Positions 12,801-18,112 of a DNA stretch of 21,584 nt are shown here, in pieces. The DNA comes from Bodo saltans. Its lineage: Eukaryota > Euglenozoa > Kinetoplastea > Eubodonida > Bodonidae. The stretch is taken from positions 1 to 21,584 of the forward strand of contig CYKH01000632.1 in the NCBI GenBank assembly GCA_001460835.1. Reading direction: 5' to 3'. Made by a program: the position numbers and the translations under genes. Numbering within the stretch: position 1 is the first letter of the stretch; every line of letters starts with the position of its first letter. The notes beneath the pieces were generated by a model. That model ran no database searches. It was given only the letters and a program-made list of their open reading frames with translations, and had not been told where the DNA came from.

Positions 12801-14805
12801 AATTTTGAGCCCGGCAGCCGAAGCATCTGCCAAGCTGACATCAGCGCTCATTACACTGCTGAGCAGTGGCGCAGCGCTTCTTCAGCAGTCTCGGGCTGAC
12901 AGCCTAGCGGCCCTTGCATCGTGTCAGTTCAGTTTGATTACGGAACTATCAGTGCAGGACTCACCCACGCAGTTAGGCTTCGGCAGTGAAATGCAGTACT
13001 ACTACCGAGGAAGCATAGTGGGGAATCTATCCATCATCGCCGGGTTTTTTGTGTTTGTGCTTCTGTTTTCGTGTGTCGCAGCACTGTGCTGCCGTAGAAA
13101 CGTCGATGTCCTCCGCGATCGCCCAGAGGAGCCACCACCGTGTGATGCGAAAGGCACGCATACCGATGAAGTTGATGTTGTGCCTTGGATTGAGCCAGAG
13201 GTTTTAGCTGCCACCGCCAAAGATTCATTGATCGCCGAGATCGTCATCGACGGTAACACGATGGCACCACAATTGTCAACCTTCGAAGCTTTGTATTCGG
13301 AAGGAGTTTTTGGTGCGGCGCACCACGACACATATCACGATGGTATGAATGTCCTAACTGATGATGGCGAACATCAACAACCTAACAGCGCATTGGCTGC
13401 GCAGGAGGACCTTGCCCATACTCAAGGTTGCAGCGACGTCGAACAACAGCAAGTCGTCAACGCAAACCCCGAAGTAATGAGCGAGGCACCCGAAAAACAA
13501 AAATCACTTGTAAGAACTGATCTTGTCGTTTCTTACGTTCGTCGCGAGACGTTCGTTGAGGCACTTGCACGAACATGCGCGACTCTATGTTTTCCTTCCA
13601 TTGTTGGGCTGCCACTACTTCTGGTGGCCGACAGCACAATGTTGGCGGCTGTTCGTTTGCTAGTCCACCCGATAGACTCGGATGACAAACTGATTGCATC
13701 CATTGCGATTGCGTTTTTTGGAGTGTTTCTTGTTACGTGTAGTGTCTACGCCGTGCGGTATTTACGTCGGTCGCCACGTGCAGTGGTGATTTCAAAGCGA
13801 CATCCATTATGGTTGCGAGAGGCCAGCTCAGAGGCGAACGAAGAAAGTCGCTCATCGCGGTCAGAAAGGCAGAGACGCTACTTAAGAAATAGAGCACGAA
13901 GGCGATCCATAGTTCTATTTCTTCGCTACTGGCTCGTCCCAACTATTGAGTACGAAAGTATCCACAGGCGTCACCGCCATGGGTACGGAATGGCAAGGCT
14001 GTTTTTTGAAGATAGCCAGCTGTTTTTTGAAGATAGCCACGTCCCCCTGCTGATCTGTGCTGACCTAGCGCTTAGTCTCCTCATCGCGTCGGTGGTTGGT
14101 GTCGGCATTAGTCGTCGTGAGGTGTGTGTTTACCTTGCTGGAGTTGGATCGTTTGGATACCTCTTGTTCTTTGCTTTTATCGTGATCCTACGCCCAAACA
14201 TCTGCCGACTGCAGCTGCTCACCAATATTGTCAGCACATTTTTTGGTTTGTACTCCTCCGTCACGACACTCGCGGCCATGTGGGGCGGCTTCGTGGTGCT
14301 GGGCACCATCAACCAGTATCTTAGTATTGTCATGATGGTGGTCAGTATGATACAGTTTGTGTCCACACTGCTAGGTGTTGCGGCGTGGTTTAGAATCGTT
14401 GGATCTGTGATGTTTGCCTCGCAGGACGCACTGTTGAATCACCTTGGGCTGGGTGAGGTCAAGCAAACAGTGTCGGTGTATCAAAATATCGATGGAGAGG
14501 AGTTAGACTCTGTTGGTGAGGCGACGCCTCCGCGAAGCGCAAGTCCTTCATCGTCATCATCATGCCCAAGCTCGGAAGAAGAAGTTGAATTGGCGCCTCA
14601 ACTCCCTGAAGCGGACGACGAAGTCAATAGTGTCCCTGAGCACTACGACGAATCATTCCTACGTTTCGTCGGCCGAGGAACAGAAATGTATGATGCCAGT
14701 GGGAAACATGTTAGTTTGTTAATCCATCAAGGCACAGCTCAACGGCGTCCTTCGCTGTATCAAATGCTCGATGAAATTTGTCCCGAACCTGTTGCACGGG
14801 AGTAA
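3886..14805 (+). CDS. Giant multi-pass cell-surface protein, 3639 residues
   Basis: The ATG at 3886 is the first after the predicted splice site and opens a typical signal peptide (MPRRS, hydrophobic core to about residue 22, cleavage near TTAQ, residues 25-28). Residues about 29-2776 are a Ser/Thr/Val/Asn-rich ectodomain with very many N-x-S/T sites and short beta-type repeats, best seen at residues 703-865. Residues 1021-2207 are the paralogue of the broken upstream copy. Residues 2777-2819 form a Ser/Thr/Pro mucin-like stalk (SVSPTASLS, SPSPTETDSP), followed by a juxtamembrane domain of about 220 residues with five or more Cys. Seven hydrophobic segments lie near residues 3048-3069, 3226-3249, 3269-3291, 3386-3408, 3413-3435, 3444-3473 and 3478-3502. 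This puts the N terminus outside and the C terminus inside. The loop after the third segment is strongly basic (RSERQRRYLRNRARRRS), as expected for a cytoplasmic loop. The tail is Ser/Glu-rich. Adhesion, prey recognition or a receptor role are guesses; no known enzymatic domain is recognised. It probably belongs to an expanded bodonid surface family. Confidence 0.88.
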   Translation: MPRRSMTDFLLAAECFFLMLSCWPTTAQTATIVGPGTFDAGCLAVTIKGTGAITIYNPTSLSFSLQGTSTAVPNVLIAQNGSGAACATSPLTIAAGVFTSVGETISFSFGSTSRDIVVQPTQMLSGSGSKAIFNLGSGSLWFTAATFSIVGSITATFNATNTGAPRFTALKLVNGTIVGSIVGSTFLASIATLTSARLSLVGVSSLSLSANSLWTSSTVTLLGDQSNSSNQQSNSTFFVNTSGSFSMISSTLTILRGPQDTGSVILFPSLVGIFTVSASSFLISCGGSSTSQDVVLGGLSTTLTQQKGVTFTTTTYGSVFLPAITTSPASSAMLVSIMFLSRGSTVNISSFGGYPDYKSGLSITVSIQAGAPWRNNNPMYLMPGVLLNYNLQFTSITSARWVNLTGAFVRVTVLSVASSALFSSWPASLVLQGLTQVNSPFSLSTNVTADGSVILGSGTKMSANSAITFLSSTSAVPCSNSSVIMSGSFGPSAIITATGFTLMFDESANFTASSTVHFLGCSNRNANFVVRSGAQFASPTFNIVPTYMGSVLFEDGVVMSGPATISIVPLANTNSPSTVTLAGISVISGTLTVSITMQGPNDKVYISASAPSVGSFVGNTVVDVNGTKECNNQQSIILGTPPTTPSITGRSFLQSMSITGIFLGGGLSAYSTTLMNVNIMLTTAATIASCVTITPSTQSPTLTLAALEIRDSVSIGMSSAPTRIIAATVSMIGCTIIGTSMTIQGSMQNFFLSNTSAPLGPLQSSLVISSAYYCLAFTIAGFLVNTSVSMLGLMGTMVSNNAVLSGSALLRTLSLSSSCGCNLAFTALCVVNSSVAMMWPTSGCTFSFAATRFVNSSLAISMSGLSVASKNLIAINILSASQSFISIDARYAFPSITTCSAAATTTVTNCAYSVAVASLQLSDSSTFQFLDQTASYFPKTSLNIDSASATNDSNFNIVVGGSASFSGFGTVSASSVSIKSTAKNFPSFGSSLLQVSNSSVVTLQETIPYSFSSFTIQATQWLSGSTLSIIPALTNAPYMSVQLSTGLYINFTLNVASSTLLTFSGSLTFTSSTISIRSSTTVTSAQSIASSLTFYDTSFTWSAACYEQIAPLVTAPRSQVQIANSSILSLSSDQCCVTKSPTVTSVTFNATLGTQLPTPGGTLDVSFGSSCKTNVVVDGLNAMGSSLVLRSASIVSISGVFTANTTFSVIGASDVNISFASLDISRSSAVLITTRSPLQQLFTPKRIADHSLLALEAPGVSQTGYTVTGAAVSQSSTLYVSLATASITIAALTAAGCSFTIIAWTITTVGAAIGSGANISLQTNSTTVTPPSLDLTSSLGAGVGYNRVTFTARVAIPQHIDALIAGIPVKYSNVTLISTAACSASCTALTVDGTLLSGSSALTINIPLRAVTLYGLNSSGRNSTISITSTVVTVNTTEVVDTTLNLTMTSVPTPQSFIPSAITRSNIFITVVFTVTLSGVRLTYVPSSPYSYWNSLLSLSDRTELILRGLSTLSLASQYSLNGVVLDGSTIPATDTFPNITLNSSGWGSGSIVQFSEFRANVVVSSVGSPAQQNILLDIDCHTLRGVEGSLDFGAIVQVAARNFTNVSFADVRHNSTVNVFIQGALNCGAVPLVLCAQNITGGSSITVSINDTTSRSLSTIGQCTASLCNGLTVGSALNFSAPQVSFAGSATSSVIEAVAQQFSVSDSATFTNSLLVLDEKPSSATQSNRPPLYFNANNSTIVLTSYLPVASAELSTMHISAPGLTDSTLSIRFRGANGSLATTPIDTLYVNGGLGVRSNLAIDNVGSVVLSGLYENSKANVTNVRGNVTLTNVSLVGNASNIFIAAASLRSVLQNNPTVGSWNLTAEQITSTSPLAAVTVVYSLDPSFDADVTPEYVAAVNRSCRWFFGQTQGPSTRANTICRFFSAQFTNNTKAITIVIPLLDGNGLPLPSQQQLNRSSLSIAGADQNTMIDVDLVGALFVTGNWTGTRGFVKNIYQQVFLNASMNSVTFEAHGANGVKIPLQVHGSLSGASYLLLRELNTSSNQSISKITDLPISIVTATVTGSSNVVITGLTRRWVPGADTQAILDATSLVHINQPIQMSTGRYQLSTTVAPVAVVPVMLEQGSSITVVNYTSSVWLQNGSTPTANAAVSRLLPTGAVLDNATISSNVTSVVYSTILVLLSNITPNIASSDETPPARVLVLNSTLSLLVDPGMSLPSDAVRAAHVSAIFNESGGAVEVVGGTMSMTLQSSISEVQVVEALMMRQDQNSTIVLPGGVAVRNINVSMNSQTGSSSFGAFRLISMRPAPSLSVDTKIGSWSIPSSTPVNDSVVCVVTGSTKTCRFKPVAAIKPYNSPPYTSLTSGAMWSAEVDSVRVDWILVSNSTFSNNNSTAANISTTVKQVSAISARNVLVASIVVRYRTFRVTQANTTINTSLLTITDASLVDVNHFVDNSTLAYVNLPANIVVDLLTTIVVQQVNSLLLFAAAVTLRNVNTPTNISVMQLNFSASSNASTSAGVGEGALISITYIPCSIIGEATSTTLLPYVGARVIDSNVMGQQGAYPLVRLRRAVMASIVTDTILLPAVVVSVEGSTIRSVTTLLSTNSTTLTGVLAPPAAAVGAVSGASRFTVFNSTVLCSTTTNAQQLLKTGVVVVSPLDAIPFTIALSQFQGCLRVLSGSTNVSLRSNTNNFTYTATNTFVSAAPNFSWACTIWEQRSLTRSNVRQLIAASVASVYASPQIDSRYGKTICRSASNSVEVSQSISASVSDEITKTSSVSPTASLSRTGTPTTSPTTTLSVSPTATRSPSPTETDSPTISIDPCNTTFRNDSDSFIRQATVLTSITEHQSPLIRNETSAIFLTIDRVAFATVKSIRVQIGFNIFIRNFYYDTNMSWFPLPTLTENCIAGEYELVNATDIALTLSYDPDVSLSHNVDQDYLCNVTFSTDIFQCQLVTNFTFNFSATMHVTGTPAILSPAAEASAKLTSALITLLSSGAALLQQSRADSLAALASCQFSLITELSVQDSPTQLGFGSEMQYYYRGSIVGNLSIIAGFFVFVLLFSCVAALCCRRNVDVLRDRPEEPPPCDAKGTHTDEVDVVPWIEPEVLAATAKDSLIAEIVIDGNTMAPQLSTFEALYSEGVFGAAHHDTYHDGMNVLTDDGEHQQPNSALAAQEDLAHTQGCSDVEQQQVVNANPEVMSEAPEKQKSLVRTDLVVSYVRRETFVEALARTCATLCFPSIVGLPLLLVADSTMLAAVRLLVHPIDSDDKLIASIAIAFFGVFLVTCSVYAVRYLRRSPRAVVISKRHPLWLREASSEANEESRSSRSERQRRYLRNRARRRSIVLFLRYWLVPTIEYESIHRRHRHGYGMARLFFEDSQLFFEDSHVPLLICADLALSLLIASVVGVGISRREVCVYLAGVGSFGYLLFFAFIVILRPNICRLQLLTNIVSTFFGLYSSVTTLAAMWGGFVVLGTINQYLSIVMMVVSMIQFVSTLLGVAAWFRIVGSVMFASQDALLNHLGLGEVKQTVSVYQNIDGEELDSVGEATPPRSASPSSSSSCPSSEEEVELAPQLPEADDEVNSVPEHYDESFLRFVGRGTEMYDASGKHVSLLIHQGTAQRRPSLYQMLDEICPEPVARE
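5992..6480 (+). repeat. Short solenoid-like protein repeats in the ectodomain
   Basis: Within the giant protein (residues about 703-865) a degenerate unit recurs: a small-residue strand, then V-N-S/T-S-V/L and a second strand. Clear examples are CLAFTIAGFLVNTSVSML, CNLAFTALCVVNSSVAMM and CTFSFAATRFVNSSLAIS. Their leading Cys codons fall at 6205, 6346 and 6415, that is 47 and 23 residues apart, or two steps and one step of about 23. Weaker units precede them (LAALEIRDSVSIGM). The spacing suits a beta-solenoid or parallel beta-helix with one coil per unit. The fold is inferred. Confidence 0.5.
6946..10505 (+). repeat. Paralogous block shared with the broken copy at 1-3562
   Basis: About 3.56 kb of the giant gene aligns colinearly with the left end of the window. 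The offset is 6959 bases at the 5' part (152 matches 7111) and 6944 at the 3' end (3551 matches 10495). The 15-base change is explained by whole-codon indels. By eye, protein identity is roughly 75-80% in the first 480 residues and about 90% after that. Near-identical runs of 60 bases or more occur, for example 2642-2700 against 9586-9644. It is a direct, dispersed duplication within a gene family, not a transposon: no transposase or terminal repeats are seen. Confidence 0.9.
12214..12342 (+). other. Ser/Thr/Pro mucin-like stalk of the giant protein
   Basis: Residues about 2777-2819 are almost entirely Ser, Thr and Pro with scattered acidic or basic residues, in loose SPT/SPS repeats. Such segments are commonly O-glycosylated and hold a globular or solenoid head away from the membrane. 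It separates the repeat ectodomain from a Cys-containing juxtamembrane domain, which begins at DPCNTTF. Confidence 0.7.
13021..14391 (+). other. Seven-segment membrane module of the giant protein
   Basis: Hydrophobic stretches lie at about 13027-13092, 13561-13632, 13690-13758, 14041-14109, 14122-14190, 14215-14304 and 14317-14391. The first is followed by CCRR and an acidic loop of about 155 residues. The third is followed by about 95 residues rich in Arg. Charge distribution supports an outside N terminus and inside C terminus with seven crossings. No motif of a known receptor or channel family was recognised, and the uneven loops are unlike a classical GPCR bundle. Confidence 0.65.
13999..14040 (+). 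repeat. 21-bp tandem direct repeat (LFFEDS twice)
   Basis: Two adjacent 21-nt units (13999-14019 and 14020-14040) differ only in the last base (cag/cac). They encode LFFEDSQ then LFFEDSH just before the fourth membrane segment. The in-frame length and near identity indicate a recent slippage or short tandem duplication. Confidence 0.9.
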
Positions 14806-15207
14806 GTCCCCATGCAATGCTATTAGCGAAAAAAAAAAAAATGCATGAGGCACAACTTTTATGGATTTGATCGTTGTCATACGTGTCGTGAGTGACTCGA
14901 ACGAAACGCAGTTTCGTGTTGTTGAAATAATTGTCTAGCACTGAGAAAGATTCTGGAAAATAGAAAGAGAGTCTGGAAAGTGTTGTTCATGAGGCTAGCG
15001 CGAAAAAAGGAGAAAACCGTTGACGTGCTGCTTGTTTTTTGTTTGAATGTGTGGAAACAGGAGTTGATAATAAAAACCATCTGATTGGCGCACCTTGTTT
15101 GAACTTGATAAGAACCGAACTTGAATTGTCAAAGTATTTTTCCCTGCGGCAATGTTTGTCTGTAATTTGTTCACGCATCAGAGCTTGGGGAGGAATTGCG
15201 TACTTGC
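14806..15207 (+). other. Intergenic region between surface-protein and coiled-coil genes
   Basis: This stretch of about 400 nt has no convincing gene on either strand. It should contain the 3' UTR and poly(A) site of the giant gene and the splice signal of the next gene. A run of 13 A lies at 14829-14841, 23 nt after the stop codon. An imperfect direct repeat of a GAAAGA...TCTGGAAA pattern occurs around 14944-14980. In kinetoplastids poly(A) addition is coupled to the downstream splice site rather than to an AATAAA signal, so no poly(A) site can be placed from sequence alone. Confidence 0.6.
15136..15181 (+). promoter_or_regulatory. Predicted spliced-leader acceptor for the coiled-coil gene
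   Basis: A pyrimidine-rich stretch (tatttttccc, then tttgtctgtaatttgttcacg) leads to AG at 15180-15181. This leaves a 26-nt 5' UTR before the ATG at 15208. An ATG within the tract (15152) would be removed by splicing, which supports 15208 as the start. Confidence 0.5.
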
Positions 15208-17979
15208 ATGTTCTCTAGGAACACAGCCCATGCGGCGCACAACACGCGTAACTCCAACGCCCTCCGCAATGCTGAAGAAGAATTTGGTTCATTAAAACGG
15301 CATTTAGAGAGAAGAGAAGCGCAGCGCCGTGGTATTATAGCTCATGTACCCGATGGTGCCGATGGCGATCCTTCGAGCGGCATTCAGCGTTCTCACGATG
15401 CCGTCGACGTGGGCGCTGGCAAGTCTCCTTCTGACGTGGCGGCCTTAGCGAACGTCCTTGGAGCAACGGCTCGTGCCCGCCCCGAGGCAATTCCTCTCTT
15501 TGCAGATGAAGATGCGACCATGGATATCGTTAAGACGGCACACAGAAAACACAACCGAGCGATCCTCGTGCACAACGCTCAATGGGACGCTGCGCATTCC
15601 AAAATGATTTCCATTGTGGAAACCACTGAAGCAGCACATCGAGAACTTGACGACGTCATTTCGACGGCCAAGGAAGCTCAGAACAGCGACCCGCCTGCTA
15701 TCGAGAGCAGCACGTGCAACTCCAACTACATGGGCATCCGAGAGCATATCCGTCACATTGCAGCGGCTGGAAATCACATCGACAGTTCTGACACGTCACC
15801 GAATGATTTCGAATTTTTGTTCTCCGATGCAACGCTTACTTCACGCGAAAAAGTAATGTTGCAACGCATTCGTGACCTGTCTGCAAAGCTTAAGAGCCTC
15901 ACAGCAACTCACGCGTCGACCAAGGAGGCAGCTGCACAGGAGAAGAGCTCTTTTGACGCACAGCTACATGATCTCAAAGAACAACAACGAGAGATGTTGG
16001 AGGAGAAGCAACGAGAGTGGGATGAACATCGTGAAATTCTTGAATCCGATGTGCAGCATTGGAAAGACTCATCTGCATCGTTGCAGGGCTCCCTAGACGC
16101 GGCAAGGCAACAAATAGAGCGTGAGCGCGAGGCAGCAGCGGCAGTGCTTGCGACAACACTCTCACAACACAAAGAAGAAGTCGGGAAGTGGATGCAGACA
16201 GTTGCGGCAGGGGATCGGGAGATGCATCGACTACGTGAAAGCACCAAGGAAATGGAATCACGTCTCAGCGGCTCTACTCAGGTGCTGGAGCAACTGCAGG
16301 AAGAACTGCGCGCCACAGCCGCATCGCTTGCCACTGTGACGGCGAGCAGAGATACGCTTGTGATGGACCAACGCCGACTGGAGGCCCAACTTGAGCACGT
16401 CAGTGAAGATGTGAAGACACTTCGTGCAGCAAAGCCTGAAGTCGTTGACGCCGACATTCAGGTGGATACGAACACAATCATTGCAGACCTACGAGACTCG
16501 TTAAGCAGCGCTCGATCCGAACTCTCCCGTCTGAGGCTTAACAACGATCATTTCTTAAAACTCAACACGTCACTTGAAGCGGAGCTTCGATCGGCCGTTA
16601 CCTTTAAGGGCATGTACGAACAATCGGAAAAGGTGTTGCAGCGCACGTCTCAAGAACTCGCCACTGTGTCGAAACAACGCCATCGTGACCACAAGCGTCG
16701 CCTTGAATTGGTGTGCGAGAACTTTAGTCTCCGAGCGTTAATTCTTGTCCTTCAACGCCCCAACGGCTTCGGGGAGCGTATGGAGAATCTACAAGCGGAG
16801 AACAGGTGGTTGATGGATAAGTTACAGAGGCGTGTTCCTCTGCACATCCAGACGCACGCTGTTGTTGCCCCGTCCTCCAGCTCTATAGATCTCAGAACTG
16901 AGGAAACAGAGCGGACAGGGAGTAGAGTTCTGGTGCAACGCCACGCTGACGATGAACACAGTGAGAATGAGAGAGATGTTGTGCTTCACGTGGCCGACGC
17001 CTCCACACAAACATGGTTGCGCGAGACAATAAACGGCGCACTGCAGCATGTGCCCGCCATGTGGAAGTCCGTCGCCACCATGTGCACCGAGGCGTCGATT
17101 CAAAATGATTTAATGGAGGTGGCAACTGTGCGACAAGCATCGATGCTTGCACAATACGTCTCGTCCTCAGAGACCCGCCACATGATCGAGTCGTCCACCG
17201 GAAAAAGTCGCGCCATACAAATGGCCTCCCAACGTTTCCGCCGTGCACTTGCCGCAGATGATGTGATCGATGACGAACCCATCGCAGAAGATGATGATAG
17301 TGATTCTGACGGCGGGGCTCGGTCACCGCTGTATGATGTCGCGAAGAAAACTCCGTCAACACAGCGACACGCATCTGCCAACGGAGCCTTCAAGCCGCCT
17401 CGTCCAAACTCAGCGCAGTCGTTTGGTGGTTGGAGTGTGTCGTCGAGCACGCAGGCGCAACGTTCTGCCAATACAACGCAACCTCCGCCAACGCAGCAGC
17501 ACCCTTCGACCAGAGACGAGTCGGTGTTGCAGGACGGTGCTCGAGAAGCATCTCCCCAGCTGTGTGTGTTTGGTGTTCGAGATGCGCCTCAAAAGTCCGC
17601 CCTCACTGGCACACCGACGCAGTACTTCACCATGAAGCGGTCCCTTGGGCTTGTTGGCGCCATCGGCAAGCAGCGAGAAATGGACTTACACCTTCACAAC
17701 GCTATGGAGCGGGCGGTGGTGATCGAAGAGCCTATTCAGCAGCAGCAGCAGCAGCATCGGGGCGTCAGCTCGTTGCCATCTACGATGCCAATCCGAACGA
17801 TTGGAGAACCACGGCCAACTTCTGCATTTCATGGAGCCAAACAGCAGCTAGCTGAGCCGTCATCCTCGGTGCGGCCCCGCAGTGCCCTCGTCGCACGTAG
17901 CACGTCGCCGATGAGTTCGTTCATGCCTACGCAACGAGCTGCGCTAGGATCGTGGAAGCCAAAAGTCAGCAGCGCATAA
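15208..17979 (+). CDS. Coiled-coil protein of unknown function, 923 residues
   Basis: The ATG at 15208 follows the predicted splice site; the open frame before it begins only with TTG. No signal peptide or membrane segment is seen, so it is probably soluble or cytoskeletal. The N-terminal ~210 residues are mixed charged. Residues about 213-540 are a long coiled coil, rich in Glu, Gln, Arg and Ala with leucine heptads (for example LKEQQREMLEEKQREWDEH). Residues 540-923 look disordered. They contain an acidic Asp/Glu/Ser patch at about 684-702, Pro/Gln-rich stretches, a run of six Gln and a basic C terminus (SWKPKVSSA). Short TQT-like motifs occur at residues 414 (DADIQVD), 597 (DASTQTW) and 628 (EASIQND); the middle one resembles the dynein light chain LC8 docking motif. 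Flagellar or basal-body scaffold proteins often look like this, but no family is recognised. Confidence 0.8.
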   Translation: MFSRNTAHAAHNTRNSNALRNAEEEFGSLKRHLERREAQRRGIIAHVPDGADGDPSSGIQRSHDAVDVGAGKSPSDVAALANVLGATARARPEAIPLFADEDATMDIVKTAHRKHNRAILVHNAQWDAAHSKMISIVETTEAAHRELDDVISTAKEAQNSDPPAIESSTCNSNYMGIREHIRHIAAAGNHIDSSDTSPNDFEFLFSDATLTSREKVMLQRIRDLSAKLKSLTATHASTKEAAAQEKSSFDAQLHDLKEQQREMLEEKQREWDEHREILESDVQHWKDSSASLQGSLDAARQQIEREREAAAAVLATTLSQHKEEVGKWMQTVAAGDREMHRLRESTKEMESRLSGSTQVLEQLQEELRATAASLATVTASRDTLVMDQRRLEAQLEHVSEDVKTLRAAKPEVVDADIQVDTNTIIADLRDSLSSARSELSRLRLNNDHFLKLNTSLEAELRSAVTFKGMYEQSEKVLQRTSQELATVSKQRHRDHKRRLELVCENFSLRALILVLQRPNGFGERMENLQAENRWLMDKLQRRVPLHIQTHAVVAPSSSSIDLRTEETERTGSRVLVQRHADDEHSENERDVVLHVADASTQTWLRETINGALQHVPAMWKSVATMCTEASIQNDLMEVATVRQASMLAQYVSSSETRHMIESSTGKSRAIQMASQRFRRALAADDVIDDEPIAEDDDSDSDGGARSPLYDVAKKTPSTQRHASANGAFKPPRPNSAQSFGGWSVSSSTQAQRSANTTQPPPTQQHPSTRDESVLQDGAREASPQLCVFGVRDAPQKSALTGTPTQYFTMKRSLGLVGAIGKQREMDLHLHNAMERAVVIEEPIQQQQQQHRGVSSLPSTMPIRTIGEPRPTSAFHGAKQQLAEPSSSVRPRSALVARSTSPMSSFMPTQRAALGSWKPKVSSA
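17737..17754 (+). repeat. CAG repeat encoding six glutamines
   Basis: Six consecutive CAG codons followed by CAT encode Gln6-His in the disordered C-terminal part of the coiled-coil protein. It is a short microsatellite and may vary in length between strains. Confidence 0.9.
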
Positions 17980-18028
17980 CAATCACGTAGAGCGCTCACA
18001 CACGTTTACAGTGTACACTCAATCAGTA

Positions 18029-18061
18029 ACTTTTTGTCTATGTGTTGCTTTTAAAACTAAG
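18029..18061 (+). promoter_or_regulatory. Predicted spliced-leader acceptor for eIF3a
   Basis: In the 133-nt gap after the coiled-coil gene, a pyrimidine-rich stretch (actttttgtctatgtgttgc, then tttt) leads to AG at 18060-18061. This leaves a 51-nt 5' UTR before the ATG at 18113. A second AG at 18103-18104 after a weaker tract would leave only 8 nt. An out-of-frame ATG inside the tract would be spliced away. Confidence 0.55.
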
Positions 18062-18112
18062 AATCATCTTGTCGAAGCGCTTCTTGTTGGTTGCATTAAA
18101 CAAGTAGGAAGA

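Noticed and set aside
13021-14391. Classical G-protein-coupled receptor
   Set aside because: The number of segments fits, but loop lengths are very uneven and no recognisable GPCR motif is seen.
14829-14841. Run of 13 A as a retroposon tail
   Set aside because: No target-site duplication or element body is seen beside it. It sits in the 3' UTR, where short homopolymers are common.
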